Shown one piece after another: positions 52,207 through 60,119 of a stretch of 64,000 nucleotides of DNA (positions are counted from its first letter, which is position 1; each line of letters opens with the position of its first letter). The notes beneath the pieces are model-generated. The model ran no database searches. It saw only the letters and a list, made by a program, of their open reading frames with translations, and was not told where the DNA came from. This DNA comes from Mycolicibacterium lacusdiani (GTDB lineage Bacteria; Actinomycetota; Actinomycetes; Mycobacteriales; Mycobacteriaceae), in the NCBI RefSeq assembly GCF_021916785.1, contig NZ_JAKCFC010000002.1, forward strand, positions 310,001-374,000, in the 5' to 3' direction. A program made the translations under genes and the position numbers.

Positions 52207-53585
52207 CCGTGGCGCGGGACCGGTTGGCGCCGCAGGAGCGGCGCGCGTCGTTGGCCGCGCCCATGTATCGGCTGGCCGGTACGCCGATCACCGTCGCGCT
52301 GGGCCTGCTCAACACGGCCATCGTCGTGCGCGAGACCGGTGCGGCCGTCTTCGGTCTCGTCGCCTTGGTCGCGACCGTCACGCTGCTCTTCCCGTTCGCC
52401 GACCTCGGCATCGGTGCGTCCGTGATCAGTGCGAGCGCACGGCTGCGCGGTCCGAATGCGGACCCCGCTGCGGCAGACGTCGTGCGTCGTGGGTTCCGCG
52501 TTCTACTTGGCGTTGCAGGCGCAGTGGTGGTCGTCGCCGTCGTGATCATGTCGCTCGACGGCTGGGCCACGGTCATCGGTTTCGCCTCGGGGCCGCAGGA
52601 CCGGTGGGCGGTCACCGTCGCGGTGTGTCTGTTCGGGATGACTCTGCCTGCGGGCCTTGGCGTTCGGATCCTGATCGGGATCGACCGCAACCCGCTGGCA
52701 ACAGTGGTCCTGATGAGTTGCCCCGCCTTCGCGCTCGGTCTGACGCTGCTGCTGTTCTCCGCCCGCGTGGACGGCATCTGGTACGTCACGTCGAGCCTGG
52801 GCGGTCTCCTCGCGGGTCAGCTGCTGGGTTGCGTCCTGGCCTTGCGCCTGTCCGGATTGGGGTCGTCGGCGTTCTCTCCGGTGCGGGGTGCCTCGACCGG
52901 AACACCGCTGCTGGCAGGCAGCATGTGGCTCTTCGTCGTGGGATTGGGCCTGCCGATCGGACTGCAGACGGGGCGGGTCATCCTCGCGCACCTCTCGACT
53001 CCCGAACAACTCGCCGAGTACTCCCTGCTGGCGCAGATGTACGCGGCGTGCTGGTCGGTGCTGTCAGCGGCGGGCCTGGCCTACTGGCCGATCTTCGTGC
53101 GGCGCCGCACCGAGACCGCCGAGACGATCGCGATGTGGCGGCGTCTCACGACGTCGTTCGCCGCGCTCGCCGCGCTCGCGGCGGCGGCGATGTGGCTCCT
53201 GGGGCCCTGGGCGGCCGAAGTGTTGTCCGGCGGCGAGATCGAGGTGACGGCCTGGCTGGCGTTGGCCTTCGGGGCACTGCTCATCGGCCAGGCGATGCAC
53301 CTGCCTGCGACCGTGCTGTTGACGCTGCCCGCAGAGGCGCGATGGCAGGCGTTCTGGACGATCGTCATGGCCGTGGCGAGCATCGGGCTGGGGTGCGCCG
53401 TGGCGCCGGGCTACGGCGCGGTAGGCGTCGTCGTCGCCGCCGCACTGGCAATCGTTGTGGCACAGGTGGTTCCGGCTCTCATCTGGGTGCCTGAACTGGT
53501 CCGTCGTCGCCGCCCGTACGACGAGGTTCGAGTGCCCTCGCCAGCGGTGCGACGACGGTCTCGCCCGGACCCACGTCGTGGATGA
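52203..53585 (+). CDS. Wzx-type polysaccharide flippase (3 of 3)
   Basis: The 460-residue membrane protein has 12-14 helices and the Wzx/MOP pattern (RETGAAVFGLVALVATVTLL, LSTPEQLAEYSLLAQMYAACW). GTG 52203 overlaps the GT2 stop (GTGA). The C-terminal 30 residues are Arg/Pro-rich and overlap the convergent acetyltransferase gene by 107 bp. It presumably exports the repeat unit polymerised by the enzyme encoded two genes upstream. Confidence 0.84.
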   Translation: MTVARDRLAPQERRASLAAPMYRLAGTPITVALGLLNTAIVVRETGAAVFGLVALVATVTLLFPFADLGIGASVISASARLRGPNADPAAADVVRRGFRVLLGVAGAVVVVAVVIMSLDGWATVIGFASGPQDRWAVTVAVCLFGMTLPAGLGVRILIGIDRNPLATVVLMSCPAFALGLTLLLFSARVDGIWYVTSSLGGLLAGQLLGCVLALRLSGLGSSAFSPVRGASTGTPLLAGSMWLFVVGLGLPIGLQTGRVILAHLSTPEQLAEYSLLAQMYAACWSVLSAAGLAYWPIFVRRRTETAETIAMWRRLTTSFAALAALAAAAMWLLGPWAAEVLSGGEIEVTAWLALAFGALLIGQAMHLPATVLLTLPAEARWQAFWTIVMAVASIGLGCAVAPGYGAVGVVVAAALAIVVAQVVPALIWVPELVRRRRPYDEVRVPSPAVRRRSRPDPRRG

Positions 53586-54108
53586 CGGTCGCATTGGCTC
53601 CGACCGTCGCACCGTCGTGGAGGGTGATGGGTCCCAGTACCACCGCTGCAGCGCCGACCCTGACGTCATCGCCCAGAGTTGGTCTGCCGACGGCGTCGTG
53701 GCCGATCGTCACCTGCTGGTTGATCCAGCACCGGCTGCCGATGGACGTCGCGGTGACGATCGTGCCCAGGCCGTGCTGAATGAAGAACGCGGGACCGATC
53801 CGATCCGCTTCGAGGATCAGCGTCGGTGACGGCCGGTAGACGATGCGCAGGACGAGCCTGAGTACGGCTGGTCCCTGGCGTAGTCGGAAGTGCGCCAGCG
53901 TCCGGAATTCCCCGAGCGCTGCACTGAGGTAGGCGAATTGGGTGTACGGGTCGAACCCTCGCAGCTCGGCATCGTCGATGCAGGTGATCCACCAGGCGAC
54001 GTCGTCCGCGACGACCCCGCCGACGTTCGAACACCTGATGCCGCACCAGAGGGGGTATGCCCACAGTCGCGCCAGGACCAGTCGGGTACGGCTTCGCCTC
54101 CTCCCCAT
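53479..54108 (-). CDS. Serine-acetyltransferase-like protein
   Basis: The 209-residue protein has an N-terminal helical part and a CysE-type hexapeptide domain: FIQHGLGTIVTATSIGSRCW, INQQVTIGHDAVGRPTLG, VRVGAAAVVLGPITL, TVGANATVIHDVGPGETVVA. It resembles serine O-acetyltransferases recruited to polysaccharide clusters. ATG 54108 is chosen from a frame open to 54237. The 3' end overlaps the flippase gene by 107 bp. Acceptor unknown. Confidence 0.78.
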   Translation of the reverse strand: MGRRRSRTRLVLARLWAYPLWCGIRCSNVGGVVADDVAWWITCIDDAELRGFDPYTQFAYLSAALGEFRTLAHFRLRQGPAVLRLVLRIVYRPSPTLILEADRIGPAFFIQHGLGTIVTATSIGSRCWINQQVTIGHDAVGRPTLGDDVRVGAAAVVLGPITLHDGATVGANATVIHDVGPGETVVAPLARALEPRRTGGDDGPVQAPR

Positions 54109-54124
54109 GTCGTGATGGTAGCCA

Positions 54125-54670
54125 TCAGCACCCGGGCTGGAGTGCTGCCCGCACGTATCCGACGGTCTGAAGGGCGTACTCGACGACCCATCGTGGCGCC
54201 GACACCGGATCGTCGGGTACGACCATGACGAGTTCACCGTCGAAGCATCGTTGGAGGATGAAGCGCGCCCGGGAGACGTGCGGTCGGAAGGTGACGACGA
54301 CGACCGTCCGCCATCTTCGCTCGGCCGCCAGGCGGCGTAGCTCGCGACCCTCGCCCCGAGTGGTCGGCGGATCCGGTACGAAGCAGACCATCTCGTAGGC
54401 GTGTGCCGAAGCGCATTGCTGCGTGAGCCATGGATCTTTGCGCCCGTTGGGATTCGAGACCACCACCGTCGGAGCCGCGCCTGCCGATGCGAGTTCCAGG
54501 CCCCGGGGGTAGCGACCGTAACTCGGCCCGCCGAGGATCAGTATCGCGTCCGCCTTGCGCACCGGGTCGACTTGCGGGCGGACGTAGACGGGAAAGCCCG
54601 CGACGATCAGCGCGGCCACCGCGGCGCAGATCCACGACGCCGCGGTGCGGGATCGGCGCAGGGGGCTCAC
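54125..54670 (-). CDS. YdcF/SanA-like DUF218 membrane protein
   Basis: The protein of about 181 residues has one N-terminal helix (SWICAAVAALIVAGFPVYV) and a DUF218-type domain with ADAILILGGPSYGRYPRGLELA, VVVSNPNG and VVVTFRPHVSRARFIL. This family is linked to envelope and vancomycin-sensitivity phenotypes in E. coli (SanA), and its biochemical role is poorly known. The frame is open to 54793; GTG 54670 puts the helix at the start. It lies 16 bp before the acetyltransferase gene and is the last EPS-locus gene on the right. Confidence 0.7.
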   Translation of the reverse strand: MSPLRRSRTAASWICAAVAALIVAGFPVYVRPQVDPVRKADAILILGGPSYGRYPRGLELASAGAAPTVVVSNPNGRKDPWLTQQCASAHAYEMVCFVPDPPTTRGEGRELRRLAAERRWRTVVVVTFRPHVSRARFILQRCFDGELVMVVPDDPVSAPRWVVEYALQTVGYVRAALQPGC

Positions 54671-55117
54671 CCTCGCATCATCTACCCGCCTACGCTCGTG
54701 CGCATCGATAGTGGATCGACCAGAGATTCGTGTGTTGGAACGCCGACGAGACGAGGCTGCAGGCGTTTCCACCTGCAGCCTCGTACCCCCCACCCCTGGC
54801 GGTCGGAGAGCGGCAGTCGGCCGTTCCGCGGATCTCCGTTGGTGGTGCGTTCCTCGTTGCTAGATTTGTGATCTAGATCGCAGGGTACAACCTGTGATGG
54901 CCCGTTGTAAACGGTTGACGCCCCCGTAAAGACGTGGAGGACCCGCGCTTCGACGACCGACGCAAATTTGCTGAAGTTGCCGGCCGAGACGCGGTGGGCA
55001 CCAGGGTGCCCTTGCAGGGGAATGCGCATGCGTGCGTCCTGCAATAGGCGCACTGCCAGGCATCGCGCGGACGGTAATCTCGAACCGACACTGGACACGC
55101 GGGAGGGGAACCGTGTC
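54671..55117. other. 447-bp divergent intergenic region at the right edge of the EPS locus
   Basis: The region contains a strong hairpin (54751-54784) and a 6-bp inverted repeat CTAGAT / ATCTAG at 54860-54876. A moderately AT-rich part follows at about 54860-54920. The frame of the PPE-like gene opens at 54968, but GGGAGGGGA before ATG 55118 marks the real start. No gene seen. Confidence 0.5.
54751..54784. terminator. Perfect 13-bp inverted repeat
   Basis: ACGAGGCTGCAGG (54751-54763) pairs exactly with 54772-54784 around an 8-base loop. It lies between divergent genes, where no terminator is needed for either, so it may be an insulator, a leader hairpin for the YdcF-like gene or a remnant of an older gene order. 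It marks the right edge of the EPS block, as the 1498-1555 hairpin marks the left. Confidence 0.55.
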
Positions 55118-56248
55118 ATGGGACTGCAACAGGACGTGAGCCCGTACGGGTCGCAGACGGTGATGGGGCCGGGGTGGCCGAACGTCGACGAGGATGCGCT
55201 GGCCGCGTCGGCAGCACAGTACGAAGCGCTCGCTGCCAAGCTGACCGGCTCGGTGGTGCCGCTGCAGCAGAGTCAGCTGGCGTCGCTGTCGGAGAAGTGG
55301 ACCGGCGGGGGAGCGGTCGCGGCGGCCGGTGAGGCGACGACCATCATCGGCGGACACGAGGCCAACGCCGCCCAAGCCGCGGCGATCGCGTTGAAGCTGC
55401 GCAGCATGGAGGTCACGGTCGCGAAGACCAAGGCGCTGGTCAACGCCACCGCCCTGGAGGTGCAGCGCGAATGCGAGGCAATTCAAGCGATGCCGGTCAG
55501 CAACACTGCCGAGTTGATCCAGAGCCGGATGAAGATGGGCCTGGCGCAGAACACCGCCTACGTCAACGCCAACACCGCCGAACTCGCCAACGGCCTCGGG
55601 GTGCCGCCGACGTTCCCGCCGACCGGTGCCCCCGGGGTGCCGACCCAAGGCGCCGACAAGGCCGCCAAGGCGGGTCGGGAAGCAGGCGGACAGGGTTCGC
55701 AACAGGCCATGCAGATGATGACTCAGATGGCGTCGATGGCCGCCCAGCTCCCGCAGCAACTCGGCGGCATGCTGACCCAGGCGCCACAGCAGCTCATGCA
55801 ACCACTGCAGCAGTTGGCGCAGCCGCTGCAGCAGCTGACCTCGATGTTCGGCGGCAAGGGCGGCGGTGGCGGTGGCGGTGGAATGGGAGCCGGCGGTGCG
55901 ACACCCTTCTCGGCGTTCTCGAACCATCCGCTGGCCGGTGGCTCGGGGCCGGGGAGCGGCGCCGGGATGGTCAAGGCGGCGTCACTGCCGGGGTCTGGAG
56001 GCATTGGCGCGCAGACCCCACTGATGGCGGGGCTCGTCGGAGCCTCGCCGGAAGCGTTCGCGGTGCCCGCAGGCGCGAACAGCTCCGCGGTCGGCGGCAT
56101 CGCTCCGGTGGCCGCGGGCGGCATGGGCGGCGGAATGGGCATGATGCCGCACCGCGGCGAGACCGGCGGCGGCTCGGCCGCGTCGCTGGCACCGCCGGCG
56201 GCGCTCGAATACGACCTCGGCGAAGAGGACGGCGACGATGACTGGTGA
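55118..56248 (+). CDS. PPE68-like ESX substrate
   Basis: The 376-residue protein has a helical N-terminal part with a WxG turn (EKWTGGGAV, Trp61-Gly63), as in PPE and WXG proteins. A Gly-rich middle follows. The C-terminal region closely follows PPE68 (Rv3873): SNHPLAGGSGPGSGAGM, then SLPGSGG, TPLM, and an acidic end finishing DDDW. The canonical Pro-Pro-Glu near residue 8 is absent. It should be exported through a type VII (ESX) system with the PE-like protein encoded next. No ESX machinery gene is in the window. The site corresponds to PPE63 (Rv3539) in M. tuberculosis, though the C-terminus is of PPE68 type. ATG 55118 has GGGAGGGGA. Confidence 0.82.
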   Translation: MGLQQDVSPYGSQTVMGPGWPNVDEDALAASAAQYEALAAKLTGSVVPLQQSQLASLSEKWTGGGAVAAAGEATTIIGGHEANAAQAAAIALKLRSMEVTVAKTKALVNATALEVQRECEAIQAMPVSNTAELIQSRMKMGLAQNTAYVNANTAELANGLGVPPTFPPTGAPGVPTQGADKAAKAGREAGGQGSQQAMQMMTQMASMAAQLPQQLGGMLTQAPQQLMQPLQQLAQPLQQLTSMFGGKGGGGGGGGMGAGGATPFSAFSNHPLAGGSGPGSGAGMVKAASLPGSGGIGAQTPLMAGLVGASPEAFAVPAGANSSAVGGIAPVAAGGMGGGMGMMPHRGETGGGSAASLAPPAALEYDLGEEDGDDDW

Positions 56249-56304
56249 GTGCACCTGTACGACAACGCCGTTCGACGAAGCCGAGCTGAGCTAGAGGAGC
56301 GGAC

Positions 56305-56967
56305 ATGACGAGCCCATTGCAGAAGCCCGAGGGCATCACCTGGAACCCCGCCACCGTCGAGCTGCCCCAGCCGCCGATGTTGCCGCCCGGCCAGGACGCG
56401 ATGAGCATGACGATCGCCGCGGTGCTGCCGACGCTGACGACCCCGCTGGCCACGAGCGTGGCCTCGTTGCAGGCCAAGGAGACGAACTTCGCGGGCAAGG
56501 TCGGCGCTGCGCAGTCGGCCTACGAGAACGCCGACGCCTCGGGCGGGCAGTCGGTCGGACAGATCAGCGGCATGCTGGGCCAGATGGGTCAGATGGCTCA
56601 GCAGGCCGGTCAGCAGGCCTCGGGCGCGGGCCAGGGCGGCGGTGGCTTCGGCCAGATGATGCAGCAGGCGATGCAGGCCGCCCAGGGTTTCGGCCAGCAG
56701 GGTGGCGGTTCCGCGGGCGGTGGCGCCCCGAGCGGTGCTCCCAATGCCTCGCCACGCGACGAGCCCGATTCCCGGGACGACTCCCTTGAGCAGGAGCGGG
56801 AACGGCAGCGCGAGGGCGAGGATCGACCGCCCGCCGAGCGAGCGCCGGTTGAGCCGCCCGCTGCGGCAGCGGGGCCGGGTGCCGGCACCGGCAGCGCAGG
56901 CCCGCCGCCGGTGGACGTGCCTCGGCAGTCCCCCGGCGGCGACGAGGATCTCGCTCGCCGAATGTAG
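56305..56967 (+). CDS. PE/EspC-like ESX substrate with YxxxD motif
   Basis: The 220-residue protein has a helical N-terminal part (about 30-75) ending in YENAD (Tyr73-Asp77), the YxxxD/E general type VII export signal. A Gln/Gly/Met-rich low-complexity stretch (about 82-140) and a charged Pro-rich tail follow. It probably heterodimerises with the PPE68-like protein encoded 56 bp upstream. The order PPE-like then PE-like is the reverse of most PE/PPE operons. ATG 56305 follows GAGGAG. Confidence 0.75.
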   Translation: MTSPLQKPEGITWNPATVELPQPPMLPPGQDAMSMTIAAVLPTLTTPLATSVASLQAKETNFAGKVGAAQSAYENADASGGQSVGQISGMLGQMGQMAQQAGQQASGAGQGGGGFGQMMQQAMQAAQGFGQQGGGSAGGGAPSGAPNASPRDEPDSRDDSLEQERERQREGEDRPPAERAPVEPPAAAAGPGAGTGSAGPPPVDVPRQSPGGDEDLARRM

Positions 56968-57134
56968 AACCCGCTGCGGCTCATTCGGCACGTCGGCACG
57001 TCACGCGCCGTCGGCGATTACCCTCGGTACCGCAGCCCGGCCGCGACGCCGGGTTCGTGATCAGAGGGTCCTAACGTCGCCGGGGACGATTTCAGGAGTA
57101 GTGCAGTGATCGCGAGTATCACCGAGGTGCGGGC

Positions 57135-58061
57135 ATGACGGTGCCCCCGCCGTCGGATTCGCGTCCGCCCGAACCGGATTCGGACGGCGAGCACGACGTG
57201 CACCCGAACTTCACCGGTCGGTGGCGCCTCCCGTCCGATCCGATCGACCACCGTCGTGGCGGTCCGGGTGACCTGGAGGACCTCCGCGACGACGAATGGC
57301 TCGCCGAGTCCGGCGTGGATCCGGTGTCCGTGCAGGCCCCAGCCGTCCATCCCCGCCCCGTCGCCGAGCATCCGTCCGGACCCTTCCGCCCGTTCGAGCC
57401 GCATGACGACGGCCCCTGGTCGGGCGGGTTCCAGGGACCGCCGGGCTCAGCGGCGGCGTCGGTGATACCCCGGCAGCGTCAGCCCCGGCCGAAGCCGAGC
57501 ATCCCGTTGCGGCCCATCGCGATTGCCGTCGCCGCGGCCGTCGTCCTCGGCGGCCTCGGCGTGTGGATGGCGAACTCGTCGGGTGACGAGGCGCCGCCGG
57601 CGGAGTCGACTCCCACGGCGACGGTCTCGCCAGAGGCGCAGGCCCGCGAGCGGCTGCGGAGGTTGTTGCCCCGGGGGTATGCACCTGCGGCGTGCGAGCC
57701 GGTGGCCACTCCAAGGGGTGCGCTGGCGAAGTTCGGCTGCGAACGCAACGGGGACCCCGGCGGCCCGCCGCTGGCGACCTACACGCTGGTGGCCGACAAG
57801 GCGGCGTTGAAGACCGCGTTCGAGGACGTCATCCGGGCCTCGACCGTCGTGGTGTGCCCCGGCTCGATCCAATCGCCGGGGCCATGGCGCCGCAATGCCA
57901 CGCCGGAGAAGGTCGCGGGCATCCTGTTCTGCGGCTACCAGCGGGACCTGCCGACGCTGGCGTGGACGAACGACGCCGACCTCGTCGTCAGCGCGGTTCG
58001 CGGTGACGAGAAGGGGCCGCCGCTGGACCGCCTGTACGCCTGGTGGTCGTCGCACTCGTGA
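57135..58061 (+). CDS. Single-pass membrane protein with extracytoplasmic domain
   Basis: The 308-residue protein has an acidic, Pro-rich cytoplasmic part (1-115), one helix (about 128-148, AIAVAAAVVLGGLGVWMA), a Ser/Thr/Pro linker and an extracytoplasmic domain of about 140 residues. That domain has four cysteines (AACEP, FGCER, VVCPG, LFCGY), likely two disulfides. I do not recognise a named family; the layout resembles sensor domains of mycobacterial Ser/Thr kinases without the kinase. It follows the ESX pair at 167 bp and may assist their secretion or sense them. Confidence 0.7.
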   Translation: MTVPPPSDSRPPEPDSDGEHDVHPNFTGRWRLPSDPIDHRRGGPGDLEDLRDDEWLAESGVDPVSVQAPAVHPRPVAEHPSGPFRPFEPHDDGPWSGGFQGPPGSAAASVIPRQRQPRPKPSIPLRPIAIAVAAAVVLGGLGVWMANSSGDEAPPAESTPTATVSPEAQARERLRRLLPRGYAPAACEPVATPRGALAKFGCERNGDPGGPPLATYTLVADKAALKTAFEDVIRASTVVVCPGSIQSPGPWRRNATPEKVAGILFCGYQRDLPTLAWTNDADLVVSAVRGDEKGPPLDRLYAWWSSHS

Positions 58062-58063
58062 CG

Positions 58064-58106
58064 CGAGCCGCCGGCCCCGCCCGCGTGGGCAAGGGCCGGC
58101 GGCTCG
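58064..58106. terminator. Bidirectional terminator hairpin
   Basis: CGAGCCGCCGGCC (58064-58076) pairs perfectly with 58094-58106 around a 17-base loop. It lies between convergent genes, directly after the stop of the + gene and 33 bp before the stop of the - gene, so it can serve both. Confidence 0.75.
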
Positions 58107-58138
58107 GCTGAATCGCCGACGTACGAGCAGGCCTACTC

Positions 58139-59083
58139 TCAGGCCGGCGGCGGCACCACGACGGTGGTGGTGGGCGCAGCGGGAGCCGGTGTCACGGACG
58201 CGGGCAGCGGCGCACCCTCGGTGCCTGCGGGGAGCGGGGTGCCCTGGCTACCTGCGGGCTGGGCTCCAGCGGGCAGCGGCGTGCCCGAGCTGCCTTCCGG
58301 CAGCGGCGTGCCGGAACTGCCCTCGGGAAGCGGTGTCCCCGTGCTGCCCTGCGGCAGCGGCGCGCCCGGGACGCGTTCGGCGCTCGCGGGCAGCGGAGCT
58401 CCCTCGGTCGACGCAGCGGTGCCTTCGGGTGCCTCGGCTGCCTGGGCGCCCTCGGGCGTCGCGGCCGAGACACCCTCCAGTGCTTCGGTGGCGGGCGAAC
58501 TCGCGGGAGCCGACGCGGTCTGCCCGCCGCGCTGCGCCGGGTAGGACTGCGTACCGCCCTGGCGCGGTTGTGGTGCGGGAGCGGGGGTCCAGACCAACAG
58601 GTCGTTGCCGCCCGCGTTGTAGACGACGCTGTCCGGCTGCGCTCCGGTGACGTCGAAGTAGATCTTTCCGCTGGTCGACTGGCCCTGCGCCAGGCCTGCC
58701 GGATTCACGCCCTGAGGCGTGGCCACGCCGAACAGCGCCCGGTAGGTCTGGCCGTCGTTGGCGCGAGCGTTGAAGTTCGACACGATCGGGATCGCGCCGC
58801 CCTGGATCGCCTCGTCGGTTGCGGTGACCTCCCACAGGGTGCCCGCAACGGGGTAGGGGATGACGTCGGAACTCGGCTTGAGGCCGTTCACGGTCCAGCC
58901 CTGAATGACGTTGCCGTCGACCAACTTTCCCTGCGATCCGATCGGCTGCGTCGCGGCGCCCTCGGCGAATGCGAAGCCCGCGCCCGCCACTGCGATCGAG
59001 CCGGCGGCGACCGCCGCAGCGGCCAACCGGGTGATGGTCAGTTTGGTGGTGGTCAGCCTCATGTCGGCCATGGTGATATTCAC
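58139..59083 (-). CDS. MPT63-like secreted protein with a Gly-Pro-Leu-Pro repeat tail
   Basis: The 314-residue protein has a signal peptide ending near AFAEG. A domain at about 45-170 matches MPT63 (Rv1926c) as I recall it: VIQGWTVNGLKPSSDVIPYP, VAGTLWEVTATDEAIQGG, SNFNAR-DGQTYR, STSGKIYFDVTGAQPDS and DLLVWTP. That family is a secreted immunoglobulin-like beta-sandwich of unknown function. M. tuberculosis MPT63 stops there (159 aa); here about 140 extra residues rich in Ala, Pro, Gly and Ser follow, with seven G(A/T)PLP units (228-294). GTG 59083 follows AGGAGGG. Confidence 0.87.
   Translation of the reverse strand: MNITMADMRLTTTKLTITRLAAAAVAAGSIAVAGAGFAFAEGAATQPIGSQGKLVDGNVIQGWTVNGLKPSSDVIPYPVAGTLWEVTATDEAIQGGAIPIVSNFNARANDGQTYRALFGVATPQGVNPAGLAQGQSTSGKIYFDVTGAQPDSVVYNAGGNDLLVWTPAPAPQPRQGGTQSYPAQRGGQTASAPASSPATEALEGVSAATPEGAQAAEAPEGTAASTEGAPLPASAERVPGAPLPQGSTGTPLPEGSSGTPLPEGSSGTPLPAGAQPAGSQGTPLPAGTEGAPLPASVTPAPAAPTTTVVVPPPA
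58202..58402 (-). repeat. Tandem repeat coding seven G(A/T)PLP units
   Basis: Within the MPT63-like gene, seven copies of a Gly-(Ala/Thr)-Pro-Leu-Pro unit occur. The central three are spaced exactly 27 bp apart (GTPLPEGSS), while the outer spacings vary. Near-identity of the central units suggests recent expansion by slippage, so copy number may vary between strains. Confidence 0.75.
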
Positions 59084-59255
59084 TGTCGTGCCCTCCTGGT
59101 GATCTTCTTCGATCTACGCATCCCCCGACGGGATGGTCACGCCAGACGAAACTAGCAGGTTGCTGGAGACGGCTGGAACACCCGCGTATTCCCCGCGGCC
59201 GGTCGACTAATCATCGTGATCCCGGTGGGGTGGGTGGCTTGGGAGGACGCGGTAC

Positions 59256-60119
59256 CTAGGTCGCGGGGGTGAACTCCACGCCGGCCAGTGCCACCGCATC
59301 GTCGCGTTCGGGTGCGGTGACGATCGCCTGATAGGCGCCGCCGTCCTGCCAGATGCTGACCTTGAGTGTCTCGCCAGGGAAGACCACGCCCGCGAAACGT
59401 GCACCGTAGCTTCCGACCTGGGCCGCGTCACCGTCGAGGAGCAGGTCGGTCAGCGCCTTCGCCGTCATGCCGTACGTGCACAGCCCATGCAGGATGGGCT
59501 TCGGAAAGCCTGCAGCCGAGGCGAATTCGGGATCGGAGTGCAACGGGTTGCGGTCACCGCACATCCGGTAGAGCAGCGCCTGCTGCGGCGACACCGCAAT
59601 GGCGAGTTCGTAATCGGGTGCCCGCTGCGGTGGTTCGGACGACGTGGACGGTCCCCGCTCACCACCGAATCCGCCCTCGCCGCGTGCGAAGATCGATCGC
59701 TTCTGCGTCCACAGTGGCGTGCCGTCGGGCGCGGTCACCGTCGTCTCCGACCAGATGACGGCGGCCTTGCCCTTGTCCCAGATGTCGGTGAAGCGCGTGA
59801 CGGCGATGCCGGTGCCCGACGGTGGGATCGGCGATGGCGCGATCACGGCTTCGCTGGCGTGCAGGACACGGCTGAGCTCGATGTCGATGCCGGGGAAGCG
59901 CACCGTGGGCGCCTCGGTCATGTGGAAGCTCTGCGCGACGTTGGCGAACGTCGGCAGCACCTGAGGGGTGTCGTCGGTGAGGTACCGCAGTTCACGCGGG
60001 TCGAGCGGGTCGGCTCCCGCTCCGAGGCCCAGGTGGTACAGCTGAACGTCGCTACTGGTCCACGAGAACTCCGCGGGCGGTAGTTCGGCGCCGAGCGCTA
60101 CGTCGAGGTCGATCGGCAT
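59256..60119 (-). CDS. MaoC-like 2-enoyl-CoA hydratase, Rv3538-type
   Basis: The 287-residue protein has two hot-dog repeats. The second carries the hydratase-2 motif CGDRNPLHSDPEFASAAGFP (Asp and His catalytic pair), followed by KPILHGLCTYG. Length and motif match M. tuberculosis Rv3538 (286 aa), a steroid-cluster hydratase. It would hydrate a steroid side-chain or ring-derived enoyl-CoA. Its ATG overlaps the kstD stop (ATGA), so both share one transcript under the KstR-type operator at 61.8 kb. Confidence 0.9.
   Translation of the reverse strand: MPIDLDVALGAELPPAEFSWTSSDVQLYHLGLGAGADPLDPRELRYLTDDTPQVLPTFANVAQSFHMTEAPTVRFPGIDIELSRVLHASEAVIAPSPIPPSGTGIAVTRFTDIWDKGKAAVIWSETTVTAPDGTPLWTQKRSIFARGEGGFGGERGPSTSSEPPQRAPDYELAIAVSPQQALLYRMCGDRNPLHSDPEFASAAGFPKPILHGLCTYGMTAKALTDLLLDGDAAQVGSYGARFAGVVFPGETLKVSIWQDGGAYQAIVTAPERDDAVALAGVEFTPAT

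Noticed and set aside
58202-58402. CRISPR-like repeat array
   Set aside because: The repeats are in frame, encode G(A/T)PLP units and lack unique spacers; it is a coding tandem repeat.
1477-59255. Mobile element or genomic island with integrase, insertion sequences or att sites
   Set aside because: No transposase, integrase, tRNA or direct-repeat pair was seen at the junctions.
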